Assembly (NCBI RefSeq): GCF_001922345.1 | Contig: NZ_CP018812.1 | Span: 868,001-932,000, forward strand | Reading direction: 5' to 3' | DNA length: 64,000 nucleotides | From: Paraburkholderia sp. SOS3 | GTDB lineage: Bacteria > Pseudomonadota > Gammaproteobacteria > Burkholderiales > Burkholderiaceae | Shown here: positions 17,061-24,591 of the stretch, in pieces | Layout of the letters: every line of letters starts with the position of its first letter | Position numbering within the stretch: position 1 is the first letter of the stretch | Program-made: the position numbers and the translations under genes | The notes under the pieces: model-generated | What the model was told of the DNA's origin: nothing | What the model saw: the letters and a program-made list of their open reading frames with translations, nothing else | Database searches by the model: none

Positions 17061-18032
17061 ATGAGTACGAAGCGCGCGTCCACTGACCATTGCGCGCCGG
17101 TCTCTCGCAGCCAGAAGCGCATGGTCGCGCTGCTGCACGCATTGGCGCCCGATGAAGGCTACAACCTGACGGCACTGCCGAGCGTGCGGATCCTGCGGTC
17201 GAACCGGGCGTTATCGCGCACGCCGGTTCTGTACGATCCGGGCATCGTGATTGTTTGCCAGGGCCGCAAGCGCGGCTACTTCGGCGATCAGCTCTATCTG
17301 TACGATGAGCATCATTACCTGGCGGTGTCCGTGCCCGTACCGTTCAGCATGGAAACCGACGCAACGCCAGAGCGCCCGCTGCTCGCGCTCTATCTGCACC
17401 TCGACTTCGCCCTCGCCGCCGAACTGGCGGCGCTGATCGACCGCGAAGGCATAGCGGAACGCATGCAAGCGCCTCGCAGCATGATGTCCACACCGATGGA
17501 CGACGCAATGCAGGCTTCCGTGTTGCGTTTTCTGGAGGCGATGAACCGCCCGCTGGAAGCGGCGGTGTTGGGCCCGGGCCTGCTGCGCGAACTGTATTTC
17601 CGGGTGCTTACCGGAGCCCAGGGGCGCTCGATCCGAGAAGCGTTGGGAATGCGCGGACAGTTCGGCAGGATAGGCAGATCGCTACGCCTGATTCACGCCG
17701 GCTACGCGCAATCGCTCGATGTGGCGCAGCTCGCGGAGGAAGCGGGTATGAGCGTGCCGAGTTTCCATAGTCACTTCAAGGCCGTTACGCAGGTGTCGCC
17801 GATGCAGTACGTGAAGTCGACTCGTCTGCATCAGGCCCGTCTGCTGATGGTCCGTCAGGACCTGACCGCGGAGGCCGCGAGCAACGCCGTCGGTTACACG
17901 AGCGCGTCGCAGTTCAGCAGGGAGTTCAAGCGGCTATTCGGATTGACGCCTGCCGCGGAGACGAAACGCATGCGCGAGAGCTTTGCCGTTCCGGAAGCGT
18001 TCGCCGATGGAATCTATGTTTCGTCACATTGA
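17061..18032 (+). CDS. AraC-family regulator with AraC_N (cupin-type) sensor domain
   Basis: A 323-residue regulator. Residues about 30-170 form the AraC_N domain (YDPGIVIVCQGRKRGYFGDQ, YLAVSVPVPF, RPLLALYLHLD). Residues about 205-305 are the AraC DNA-binding domain (LDVAQLAEEAGMSVPSFHSH, then ASNAVGYTSASQFSREFKR and FGLTP). ATG at 17061 is preferred; an ATG at 17019 would add 14 residues, and neither has a clear ribosome-binding site. It is the likely regulator of the divergent SDR gene. Confidence 0.88.
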   Translation: MSTKRASTDHCAPVSRSQKRMVALLHALAPDEGYNLTALPSVRILRSNRALSRTPVLYDPGIVIVCQGRKRGYFGDQLYLYDEHHYLAVSVPVPFSMETDATPERPLLALYLHLDFALAAELAALIDREGIAERMQAPRSMMSTPMDDAMQASVLRFLEAMNRPLEAAVLGPGLLRELYFRVLTGAQGRSIREALGMRGQFGRIGRSLRLIHAGYAQSLDVAQLAEEAGMSVPSFHSHFKAVTQVSPMQYVKSTRLHQARLLMVRQDLTAEAASNAVGYTSASQFSREFKRLFGLTPAAETKRMRESFAVPEAFADGIYVSSH

Positions 18033-18057
18033 GTGATTCATGCTTCGGTGGGGCCAT

Positions 18058-18489
18058 TCAATGGTAAGTCGTCTTCGACGATTGCAGCTTCGTCAGCGTG
18101 CCGCTTTTGAACCGGAACCAGCCCTGCGAGCCTTGCAAAACGACTTCGTCGTCTTGCCAGAACACGCGCTTGACCGCCATGCGCCTGTTCGAGCGTTGCA
18201 CAAGTGTTGGATGGTGGCGAAAGTCATACAGCACAGGGCCGGAATCTGTCTGCACGAGTGTGCGCGTCACGGTTTGAGTTGCATCGCCGATGTCGTCGAA
18301 ATGCGTGAGCGTGTTCGCGCCGAAGCGATCGAAAACCTGGTTGTCGAGCATCCCCACGAAATCGCGGTCGACCCGCGCGAATTGCAGTTCGCCGGAGGGC
18401 GTGGCGAGCGGGCCGGGCGCGTTGCTCTGCGCATGGGCGCAGGTCGCGAAGCAGGTGGCGCTCAGGGCAGCGAGGAAAAGTCGTCTCAT
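18058..18489 (-). CDS. Secreted protein of unknown function
   Basis: A 143-residue protein with a clear Sec signal peptide (MRRLFLAAL start, cleavage after AHA near residue 21). The mature 120 residues have no recognised domain. The start at 18489 was chosen because the signal begins there; an in-frame extension to 18534 adds 15 polar residues. It is downstream of and co-directional with the holin/endolysin pair (132 bp gap), but a role with them is only a possibility; it has no coiled coil or lipobox as a spanin would. Confidence 0.72.
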   Translation of the reverse strand: MRRLFLAALSATCFATCAHAQSNAPGPLATPSGELQFARVDRDFVGMLDNQVFDRFGANTLTHFDDIGDATQTVTRTLVQTDSGPVLYDFRHHPTLVQRSNRRMAVKRVFWQDDEVVLQGSQGWFRFKSGTLTKLQSSKTTYH

Positions 18490-18621
18490 GTTTTCTCTGG
18501 ACTCGGCGGCGTATAAGCAATCATTGTCCCGCATTCCTCTGCTTCAGGTACTGTCGAGTCTTCACGGAGAACGCGTGTGCGGGCGGCGCACTGGCCGCCC
18601 GCACAGTCGTGCCGCCGCATA

Positions 18622-19320
18622 TCACGATTCGCCGAAAATCGGGCCTTGCCCGCCCGGTGCAAATGCCGGGAACAGCTCGGCGAGCGGCGCGCTTGTCGCG
18701 GCATGCGGCCGCAGCGTCGGTGCCGTCGGCGGTGCCGGTTCGCGGAGCGTAAGCGCGCTATCCGCGGTGATTGGCACACTGGGCATGGCGAGCAGTTCCG
18801 TCTTTCGTACCGAACCGGCCGACGTGCCGAAGTAGTAGCCGATGATGCTGATCCATGCCGTGCCGAGCGCGCCGATCACGACATTGACGAGATTGCTGTT
18901 CTCGGCCGGCAGCGCCTTTAACGTCATGAGCAGCAGAATGCCGAAGAAGCCGCCGGTTACCGACATCGCAAGCGCCTTCGGCACCCAGTCCTTGTTAGCG
19001 ATACCCATCGCGCGGGCATCGGCGCGATCGCGTGCCTGGATGCGCGCCATGTTGGCCTGATACGCGAAATGAGCTTGTGACACCATCAGTTGCTGCAATT
19101 GCGCCGCGTTAGCGCCTTCTGCCTGTCTGAGCTTGTCGAGTGCCGCGGGGTCGTCGTTCAGCGCCGTTTGAACCGCCTGCGGATCGTTGGGTGTCCGCAG
19201 CGTGTGCGAAATGAGCGCGGCGGCGGTCGTTACGCCCAACCCGATCGGGCCGCCGATCAGTTCGGCAAGCAAAGGAGTTGTGCTGCCGATGCTCGATGCG
19301 ACTTTTGACCAGTCCATCAT
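18622..19320 (-). CDS. Holin-like membrane protein (3-TM, GTA-holin-like)
   Basis: A 232-residue protein whose architecture fits the three-helix holin family first described for gene-transfer-agent release. The N-terminal hydrophobic stretch is LLAELIGGPIGLGVTTAAAL (residues about 15-35). An amphipathic, Ala/Gln-rich stretch (residues 50-115) follows. Two strong membrane helices come next (ALAMSVTGGFFGILLLMTL and VNVVIGALGTAWISIIGYYF, residues about 128-180), then FGTSAGS and a proline/alanine-rich tail. Its ATG overlaps the endolysin stop (ATGA at 19317-19320) and GGGAG precedes it, so the two are translationally coupled. Holins permeabilise the inner membrane to let the muralytic enzyme out. 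Confidence 0.78.
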   Translation of the reverse strand: MMDWSKVASSIGSTTPLLAELIGGPIGLGVTTAAALISHTLRTPNDPQAVQTALNDDPAALDKLRQAEGANAAQLQQLMVSQAHFAYQANMARIQARDRADARAMGIANKDWVPKALAMSVTGGFFGILLLMTLKALPAENSNLVNVVIGALGTAWISIIGYYFGTSAGSVRKTELLAMPSVPITADSALTLREPAPPTAPTLRPHAATSAPLAELFPAFAPGGQGPIFGES

Positions 19321-19799
19321 GCTGCTCCCAGGAGAAGGTTGGTTGCCATGCGGTCTGTCCACCCGCGACTGAAAGTGGACCACGTAGGCAGGTTTCGGAG
19401 GTACCGGAGCCGATACGCGACGAATCGCAGGATAAATTTCATCGGGTCCGCGCTTTTGACGGCCGCCATCGTGTCCGGACCGAACCTGCCGTCCGCTTGT
19501 GCGCCGGAGGCCTTTTGCATCCACAAAACCACGAGGCCGCCGTTATAGTTCGCGTCGAATATCTGGAAGGCGACGCGCGGATCGAGTTCATCCAGATGCA
19601 GCGGATCCCAGTATTTTTCCTTGGCGATCCGCATGGCGGTTTCGAGCGGCAAGTCCTTCATCGCGCCTGTATAGCCGAAGCTGCGCGCCACGCGTGCCGT
19701 CACGCCCCACATCGTCTCGCCGCCGGGGTCCGCGGGATGGAAGCAATAGCCGCCTTCACTTCCGATCAGGGACCTGAACGCATCGTCGAAGCTGTTCAT
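19317..19799 (-). CDS. Glycoside hydrolase family 108-type endolysin
   Basis: A 160-residue peptidoglycan hydrolase. The GH108 signature is at the N-terminus: catalytic Glu15 in SEGGY, followed by HPADPGGETMWGVT. The C-terminal part FQIFDANYNGGLVVLWMQKA and DGRFGPDTMAAVKS matches the PG_binding_3 domain that accompanies GH108. Length is near the family's 160-190 residues. There is no signal peptide, as expected for an enzyme released by a holin. AGGAG stands before the ATG. The gene pair looks phage-derived but no structural, replication or integrase gene is nearby. Confidence 0.9.
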   Translation of the reverse strand: MNSFDDAFRSLIGSEGGYCFHPADPGGETMWGVTARVARSFGYTGAMKDLPLETAMRIAKEKYWDPLHLDELDPRVAFQIFDANYNGGLVVLWMQKASGAQADGRFGPDTMAAVKSADPMKFILRFVAYRLRYLRNLPTWSTFSRGWTDRMATNLLLGAA

Positions 19800-20210
19800 T
19801 TACCGTCTCCTTGCTCGAGATGTTCTCGATGGACGACTCTTGACGGCCTCATTCACGCATTGACCGTGCCATGCGCACGGGCCTTTGCCGGCCGCGGTTC
19901 GGGCGATCCGTAGCCGCACGGATGCAGGAGAGTGTCGTGCATCGGCCAACGCTTTGCAGCAGAGCGTTCGTCTGCGGAAGACATCTCGTACGACCGGGAT
20001 AAATGAACGATGCCCCTTGCCGTTCACATATATATCATGTTGTGATATTGTCGGTGGGTGACGCGGACAGTGGAGCATCCCCGATCGACTCGGGCATGAC
20101 ACAGGGAATTGCCAAGCGCGAAAATCGGTTCCTCTTTGCACACTTAGTACTGCGCTGCATTGCTTTGCTGCTTTATCGCACAGCATCCGGCAATTCAACG
20201 TGGGACGGAC
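19800..20210. other. Divergent intergenic region, no gene seen
   Basis: About 410 bp between the endolysin gene (minus) and the CBS-domain gene (plus). An AT-rich stretch with alternating TA steps (about 20028-20055) stands out and is a promoter candidate. The long minus-strand frame that continues into the CBS gene is an antisense shadow. Confidence 0.5.
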
Positions 20211-20807
20211 ATGATGAGCTTTCGCTATCTCGGCCGACGCATCGTCGGAAGAATGCCTTTTCATCACGTGTCGGCACATGCGCACACCGCGGGCCATGGC
20301 GGTGGCGCCGGGGGCGCCGTGCAGGACAGGGCGCTTCTTGCCGAGTTGCGGCGTCAGTCCATGCTGCATGGTCTGCTGGAACTCAGGTGCGCCGACGTCA
20401 TGCAGGCGCCCGTCATCACCGTCAGGCCCACTGACAGGAAGGAGCGCGCGGAAGATCTGCTGTCTCGCTATCGCTTCAAACTGTTGCCGGTTATCGATGC
20501 ATCCGACCGTCTTCTGGGCGTGGTGAGCCGCGCGGATCTGCGACGCGTCGCCGGCCATCTCCGTGCAATTGGTGACGCACCATCGAGGGAAACTCCCTCG
20601 GCAGCGGGCACGGATGGCGTATCGAGCATCATGTCAGCCTCCGTGGCGACCGTTTTTTCGGACGAGAAGCTCACGGACGTCGTTCCGCGCTTTATGGCGA
20701 AGGGGCACCATCATCTGCCCGTCATCGATCGCCAGTGCCGGCTCGTCGGCATTCTCACGCAATCGGATCTCTTCGCATTGATGTGCGATTTGAATCCGAT
20801 GCGCTAG
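20211..20807 (+). CDS. CBS-domain pair protein
   Basis: A 198-residue cytosolic protein with two CBS modules. The first (residues about 57-117) runs CADVMQAPVITVRPTD to LPVIDASDRLLGVVSRADL. The second (residues about 138-193) runs SSIMSASVATVFSDEKLTDVVPRFM to LPVIDRQCRLVGILTQSDLFAL. CBS pairs bind adenine nucleotides and regulate partners. The order resembles the C-terminal half of HPP-family membrane proteins, but the HPP membrane part is missing and replaced by a His/Gly-rich N-terminus (HAHTAGHGGGAGG), so it may be a stand-alone sensor or remnant. ATG at 20211 (or 20214) follows GGGACGG. Confidence 0.85.
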   Translation: MMSFRYLGRRIVGRMPFHHVSAHAHTAGHGGGAGGAVQDRALLAELRRQSMLHGLLELRCADVMQAPVITVRPTDRKERAEDLLSRYRFKLLPVIDASDRLLGVVSRADLRRVAGHLRAIGDAPSRETPSAAGTDGVSSIMSASVATVFSDEKLTDVVPRFMAKGHHHLPVIDRQCRLVGILTQSDLFALMCDLNPMR

Positions 20808-20879
20808 CTGGAACTCCATTCAATCGGCATTGCGCAGCCCGTCCGCGTCGGCTGATCAGTTGCGCAACTGCAGCAAAAC

Positions 20880-20919
20880 TTGACCTCGACGATGCACCCC
20901 GCTATACATCTTGGATGTA
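20880..20919 (+). promoter_or_regulatory. Sigma-70 promoter with overlapping operator palindrome, upstream of lactate permease
   Basis: TTGACC at 20880-20885, a 17-bp spacer and TATACA at 20903-20908 make a good sigma-70 promoter. The perfect palindrome TACATC-TTG-GATGTA (20905-20919) overlaps the -10 box and the expected start point near 20915, where a repressor would block transcription. The gene starts 108 bp downstream of the palindrome. Confidence 0.55.
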
Positions 20920-21027
20920 AGGCGAGCGTCGGCATTTAGAAAGCATGCGAGGCTCGGCCGGATGACCGCCTTACGCGGGAAAAGTGCACGGTAGTCCCTA
21001 ATCCTAAGACAAGAAAGAGGAAGGACC

Positions 21028-22824
21028 ATGTACCACCAAACCTATAACCCGTTCGGCAATGCGCTTCTTTCGACGGTCGCCGCCGCCATTCCCATCCTGA
21101 CGCTGCTTTATTTCATCGCATTGCACCGGCATCGCGATTCGCAGGGCAATGTGCACCTCGGCATCTCCGCGCCATATGCGGCCTTCTTCGGCGTCATCGC
21201 TGCGTTCGTCATCTCATGTCTCGTGTTCCGGATGCCGTTGGTATCGGCCGTCTCGGCGTTTGCACTCGGCACCCTGTCGGGGTTTCTGGGCATCATCTGG
21301 ATCGTGCTGGCCGCGATGTTCCTCTATACGATGAGTGTCGTGAGCGGCAAGTTCGAGATCGTGAAGGAATCCATCGTTCATATCTCGTTCGACCGGCGCT
21401 TGCAGTGCGTGCTGATCGCGTTCTCGTTCGGCGCGATTATCGAAGGCACGTCGGGGTTCGGGACGCCGGTCGCGATCGCCGGGGCCGTAATGGTAGGCCT
21501 CGGCTTCAGGCCTTTCCAGGCCGCGGTGCTGAATCTGCTCGCGAACACGGCGCCGGTCGCATGGGGTGCGATCGGCACGCCGATCGTGACACTGGCAGCG
21601 GTCAGCGGGCTCGACCAGGTGACCCTGTCGGCGATGGCGGGGCGGCAGTTGCCGTTCGTGTCGGTACTCGTGCCGTTCTGGCTGGTCGCGACGTTCGTCA
21701 AAATGGAAGGTGGCACCTGGAAGCAGGTGTTCGAAGTCTGGCCGGCAATGTTGTGCGCGGGTTTGACGTTCGCGGCGATGCAGTTTTTCGCATCGGGCAG
21801 CAGCGCGCTGCATTTGATGACCGATGTGGTGTCAGGTGTATTTTCGGTGATCTGCACGGCGCTGTTTCTGCGCTTCGTCTGGCATCCAAAGACGCGGTTT
21901 CTGCTGCGCTCCGAGCGCGAGGCGCTCGAGCGCGCGGGTCAGAACCCGGAAACCGTCACTGCGGACTCGAACGGATGGAAGTACCGCTACACCACGCGGG
22001 AGACGATTCATGCATGGATGCCGTGGGTGATTCTGATTGCGTGTTGCGCATTGTGGGGTGTGCCGGAGTTCAAGAAGCTGCTCAACGGTCTGTTTTCAGG
22101 CGTGACGTTTTCGACGACATTGCTCGGCTCGCCGTTTGCCGGTTCGCTGTCGCTGCCTGTGTGGGACATGCCTGCGCTGCACAACCTCGTTCAACGCATG
22201 CCGCCGGTCGCGCCCGTCAACGCGAAGGCGGAAGCGGCCAAATTCACAATCAACTGGTTATCGACCGCGGGGACGGGCGTGTTCGTCGCGGCCTTGCTTG
22301 CCGGCATTGTTCTTAAGTTGAATGCAGCGCAATGGAAGGAAGCGTTCATCCAGACCATGCGGCGGATGAAGATTCCGGTGCTGGTGATCGGTCAGGTTCT
22401 GGGGCTTGGATTTCTGACGCGCTATTCGGGCACGGACGCAGTGCTCGGTCTTGCGTTCACGCATGCCGGCTTTCTTTATCCGTTTTTCGCTGCCTACCTC
22501 GGCTGGCTCGGCGTATTCCTGACCGGCTCCGATACGGCGTCCAATGCGCTGTTCGGCAGCCTGCAGCGGATTACGGCGCAGCAACTGAACCTGAATCCGA
22601 TACTGATCGTCGCGACGAATTCCACGGGCGGGGTGATGGGGAAGATGATCGACGCGCAGTCGATCATGGTGGCCTGCGCGGCTTGCTACGATGATCCGAA
22701 GGAGCGGTCGTTCGCGTTAGGGCCGATCTTCAGGACGGTATTTTTCCATTCGATTGCGGGGGCAGCGGTAATCGGGATCATCGCCATGCTGCAGGCGTAT
22801 GTGTTTCCCTCAGTCATTCCATAG
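21028..22824 (+). CDS. lldP: L-lactate/glycolate permease, LctP family
   Basis: A 598-residue inner-membrane protein with 12 or more hydrophobic segments, the family's usual length. Hallmarks are FGAIIEGTSGFGTPVAIAGA and LNLLANTAPVAWGAIGTPI in the first half, and FLTGSDTASNALFGSLQ and ATNSTGGVMGKMIDAQSI in the last third. LctP proteins import lactate or glycolate with protons. GAGGAAGG precedes the ATG. It has its own promoter/operator region and no lactate dehydrogenase gene beside it; the next gene is a convergent DapA-family lyase, so the imported acid could also be another 2-hydroxy acid. Confidence 0.93.
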   Translation: MYHQTYNPFGNALLSTVAAAIPILTLLYFIALHRHRDSQGNVHLGISAPYAAFFGVIAAFVISCLVFRMPLVSAVSAFALGTLSGFLGIIWIVLAAMFLYTMSVVSGKFEIVKESIVHISFDRRLQCVLIAFSFGAIIEGTSGFGTPVAIAGAVMVGLGFRPFQAAVLNLLANTAPVAWGAIGTPIVTLAAVSGLDQVTLSAMAGRQLPFVSVLVPFWLVATFVKMEGGTWKQVFEVWPAMLCAGLTFAAMQFFASGSSALHLMTDVVSGVFSVICTALFLRFVWHPKTRFLLRSEREALERAGQNPETVTADSNGWKYRYTTRETIHAWMPWVILIACCALWGVPEFKKLLNGLFSGVTFSTTLLGSPFAGSLSLPVWDMPALHNLVQRMPPVAPVNAKAEAAKFTINWLSTAGTGVFVAALLAGIVLKLNAAQWKEAFIQTMRRMKIPVLVIGQVLGLGFLTRYSGTDAVLGLAFTHAGFLYPFFAAYLGWLGVFLTGSDTASNALFGSLQRITAQQLNLNPILIVATNSTGGVMGKMIDAQSIMVACAACYDDPKERSFALGPIFRTVFFHSIAGAAVIGIIAMLQAYVFPSVIP

Positions 22825-22832
22825 GCGAGAGA

Positions 22833-22848
22833 AGGGCCGTAAGGCCCT
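22833..22848. terminator. Stem-loop between convergent lactate permease and DapA-like genes
   Basis: AGGGCC-GTAA-GGCCCT, a perfect 6-bp stem just after the permease stop and overlapping the stop of the convergent gene. No U-run follows, so this is a weak terminator candidate for both strands. Confidence 0.4.
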
Positions 22849-23785
22849 ATCGAATCTCATTGAGCCGTTTTGCCTGCCGCCTGACAAGACGCTCGATGTC
22901 GCCGATATCGGCCGCCGAAAGCCGGGGGCCCGGTTTGCGCAGCGCCGCCGAAGCAATCACGCCGCGTTGCGCCATGATGTGCTTGCGCACCGCGAGGCCA
23001 ATGCCCGGCTGTTGCTCGTAGCGCGCGAGCGGCAGATATGCGTCGAACAGATCGTGCGCGCGTTCGACGTCGCCGTTCGCATGGGCTCGGCACACGTCTA
23101 CCATCATTTCGGGGTAGGCAAAACCTGTCATCGCACCGTCCGCGCCGCGCGTCAGCTCTTCCGGCAGAAAGAGACCGCCGCCATTGCCGGTCAGGATCGA
23201 AACGCGCTCGAGTTCGCCCTTGTCGCTCGCGGCGCGGATCGCCGACAGCTTCGCGAGGCCGGGACAATCTTCATGCTTGAGCATCACGCAGGTCGGCGAG
23301 TTCTTGAGGATTCGCAGGACCACCGGCGTGGACATCTGCACGCCCGTTGAAACCGGGTGGTCTTGCAGAACCCACGGGCAGCCGTCGCCCAGGGTCTCGT
23401 TGACCATGTCGAAATAGGCGACGATCTGGTCGTCGGTGCGCAGCGTTGGAGATGGTGCGACCATGACACCGGAGGCGCCCATGTCCATCACGCTCACCGT
23501 CAGTCCGCGCATGGGCGCGAAACCCGCTGCCGATGCGCCGACTACCACCGGCACGCGATCGGCCACGCGCGCGAGTACCCGCTTGACGAACGTGCGTGAC
23601 TCGTCGGCCGTCAGCTTGGTCGCTTCACCGAGGATGCCGAGAATCGTCAGGCCGGTCGCGCCGCGCTCCAGATAGAAATCCACCATGCGGTCGGTACTCT
23701 CGAGATCGAGTTCGCCGCTTTCGGTGAACGGCGTCACTGCGATCAGGAAAACGCCTTTGGCAGTGGCATTCAACAGATTGCTCAT
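22847..23785 (-). CDS. Dihydrodipicolinate synthase/N-acetylneuraminate lyase-family aldolase
   Basis: A 312-residue TIM-barrel class I aldolase. The Schiff-base Lys is in CVMLKHED (near residue 169), the glycine loop is LGILGEATKLT (near residue 49), and LQDHPVSTG and GNGGGLFLPEEL follow. Family members cleave or form 2-keto acids with pyruvate. The loop reads GEATKL rather than the GTTGE of true DapA, so it is more likely a catabolic keto-acid aldolase or dehydratase than the lysine enzyme. It stands alone, convergent to the lactate permease gene, with a probable promoter about 200 bp upstream. Confidence 0.9.
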   Translation of the reverse strand: MSNLLNATAKGVFLIAVTPFTESGELDLESTDRMVDFYLERGATGLTILGILGEATKLTADESRTFVKRVLARVADRVPVVVGASAAGFAPMRGLTVSVMDMGASGVMVAPSPTLRTDDQIVAYFDMVNETLGDGCPWVLQDHPVSTGVQMSTPVVLRILKNSPTCVMLKHEDCPGLAKLSAIRAASDKGELERVSILTGNGGGLFLPEELTRGADGAMTGFAYPEMMVDVCRAHANGDVERAHDLFDAYLPLARYEQQPGIGLAVRKHIMAQRGVIASAALRKPGPRLSAADIGDIERLVRRQAKRLNEIR

Positions 23786-24090
23786 GAAGTCGTGCTCCTC
23801 GTTGGGTTCGGCCTGGCGATGATGGCAGTACTTCGACGCCGCGAGACGCTCGCGTGTTCGCGATCGAGATCGCGGTGGATCGCCTCGATCCGCCTTTCAA
23901 CGATGCCAGGACGACAGATCCCGCTGGAGCCGCAGGACTTCTGCTCGGGCGGCCGGAGATGTCCGCATCGGAATGCGACGTTGGCCGATTAGTATAGGCA
24001 ACGGCAAGTCCGATACAAAACGGATAGTTTCTTGTCTGAGCACCGAAAAATTCGATGCATATGTAGCTTCCTTGAAGCTGCCGGTTTGCG
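23786..24090. other. Promoter-bearing gap upstream of the DapA-like gene
   Basis: About 305 bp without a gene between the DapA-like start and the end of the diacylglycerol kinase gene. It carries the promoter candidate at 23991-24018. Confidence 0.5.
23991..24018 (-). promoter_or_regulatory. Sigma-70 promoter candidate for the DapA-like gene
   Basis: Read on the minus strand: TTGTAT, a 16-bp spacer, TATACT. It implies a leader of about 200 bases before the start at 23785. Confidence 0.4.
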
Positions 24091-24546
24091 CTATAGCAGC
24101 GCACGCAACCAGCGCACGACGAATGGCCCCACGATAATCCCCCACGTCATCAAGCAAAGGCCAAGTGCCGCCATTACAGCCGCGCTGCCCAGATCTTTCG
24201 CGCGGCGCGATAGTTCATGACGTTCGAGCGAGATGCGGTCGATCGCCGCTTCGAGGCTCGAATTGAGCAGTTCGACGATCAGCACGAGCAGCACGGAAGC
24301 GAGCAACAGCACGCGCGAGGCCGCATCGACGGGCACGGCGAGGGCGCACGGTATCAGTATCGCGGCCAGCAGGAGTTCCTGGCGAAACGCGCTTTCTTCG
24401 CGGATCGCGACGCACAAGCCGGCTACCGAGTGCTTTGCCGCGCGCCAGCCGCGCATAAGCCCGCGGCTGCCTTTGTACGGATTGAACGATAACGGCGAGA
24501 GCGGATCGTCTTGGGAAAGCGGTTCGGGCGGGACGTCTGGCTGCAT
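24091..24546 (-). CDS. dgkA: Diacylglycerol kinase, DgkA type
   Basis: A 151-residue inner-membrane enzyme that phosphorylates diacylglycerol left over from membrane-derived glucan or lipid A modification. DgkA hallmarks are AIREESAFRQEL (near residue 47), three membrane helices and the active-site block ELLNSSLEAAIDRIS (residues about 91-105), followed by KDLGSAAV. The N-terminal 25 residues are a polar extension with no strong ribosome-binding site, so the true start could be later. It lies 45 bp downstream of the EptA-like transferase gene; phosphoethanolamine transfer from lipids makes diacylglycerol, so the pairing is functionally sensible. Confidence 0.93.
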   Translation of the reverse strand: MQPDVPPEPLSQDDPLSPLSFNPYKGSRGLMRGWRAAKHSVAGLCVAIREESAFRQELLLAAILIPCALAVPVDAASRVLLLASVLLVLIVELLNSSLEAAIDRISLERHELSRRAKDLGSAAVMAALGLCLMTWGIIVGPFVVRWLRALL

Positions 24547-24591
24547 ATCGTGTTGGATTGAGGGAATGATGAACTAGCGTAGTGATGCGAA

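Noticed and set aside
18622..19799. A prophage
   Set aside because: Only the lysis pair is present; no integrase, capsid, tail or replication genes and no attachment-site duplication seen.
19800..20558. 252-codon minus-strand frame upstream of the endolysin gene
   Set aside because: Most of it is antisense to the CBS-domain gene and it has no domain.
22847..23785. Calling the aldolase dapA
   Set aside because: The conserved GTTGE loop of dihydrodipicolinate synthase is not present and there is no lysine-pathway context.
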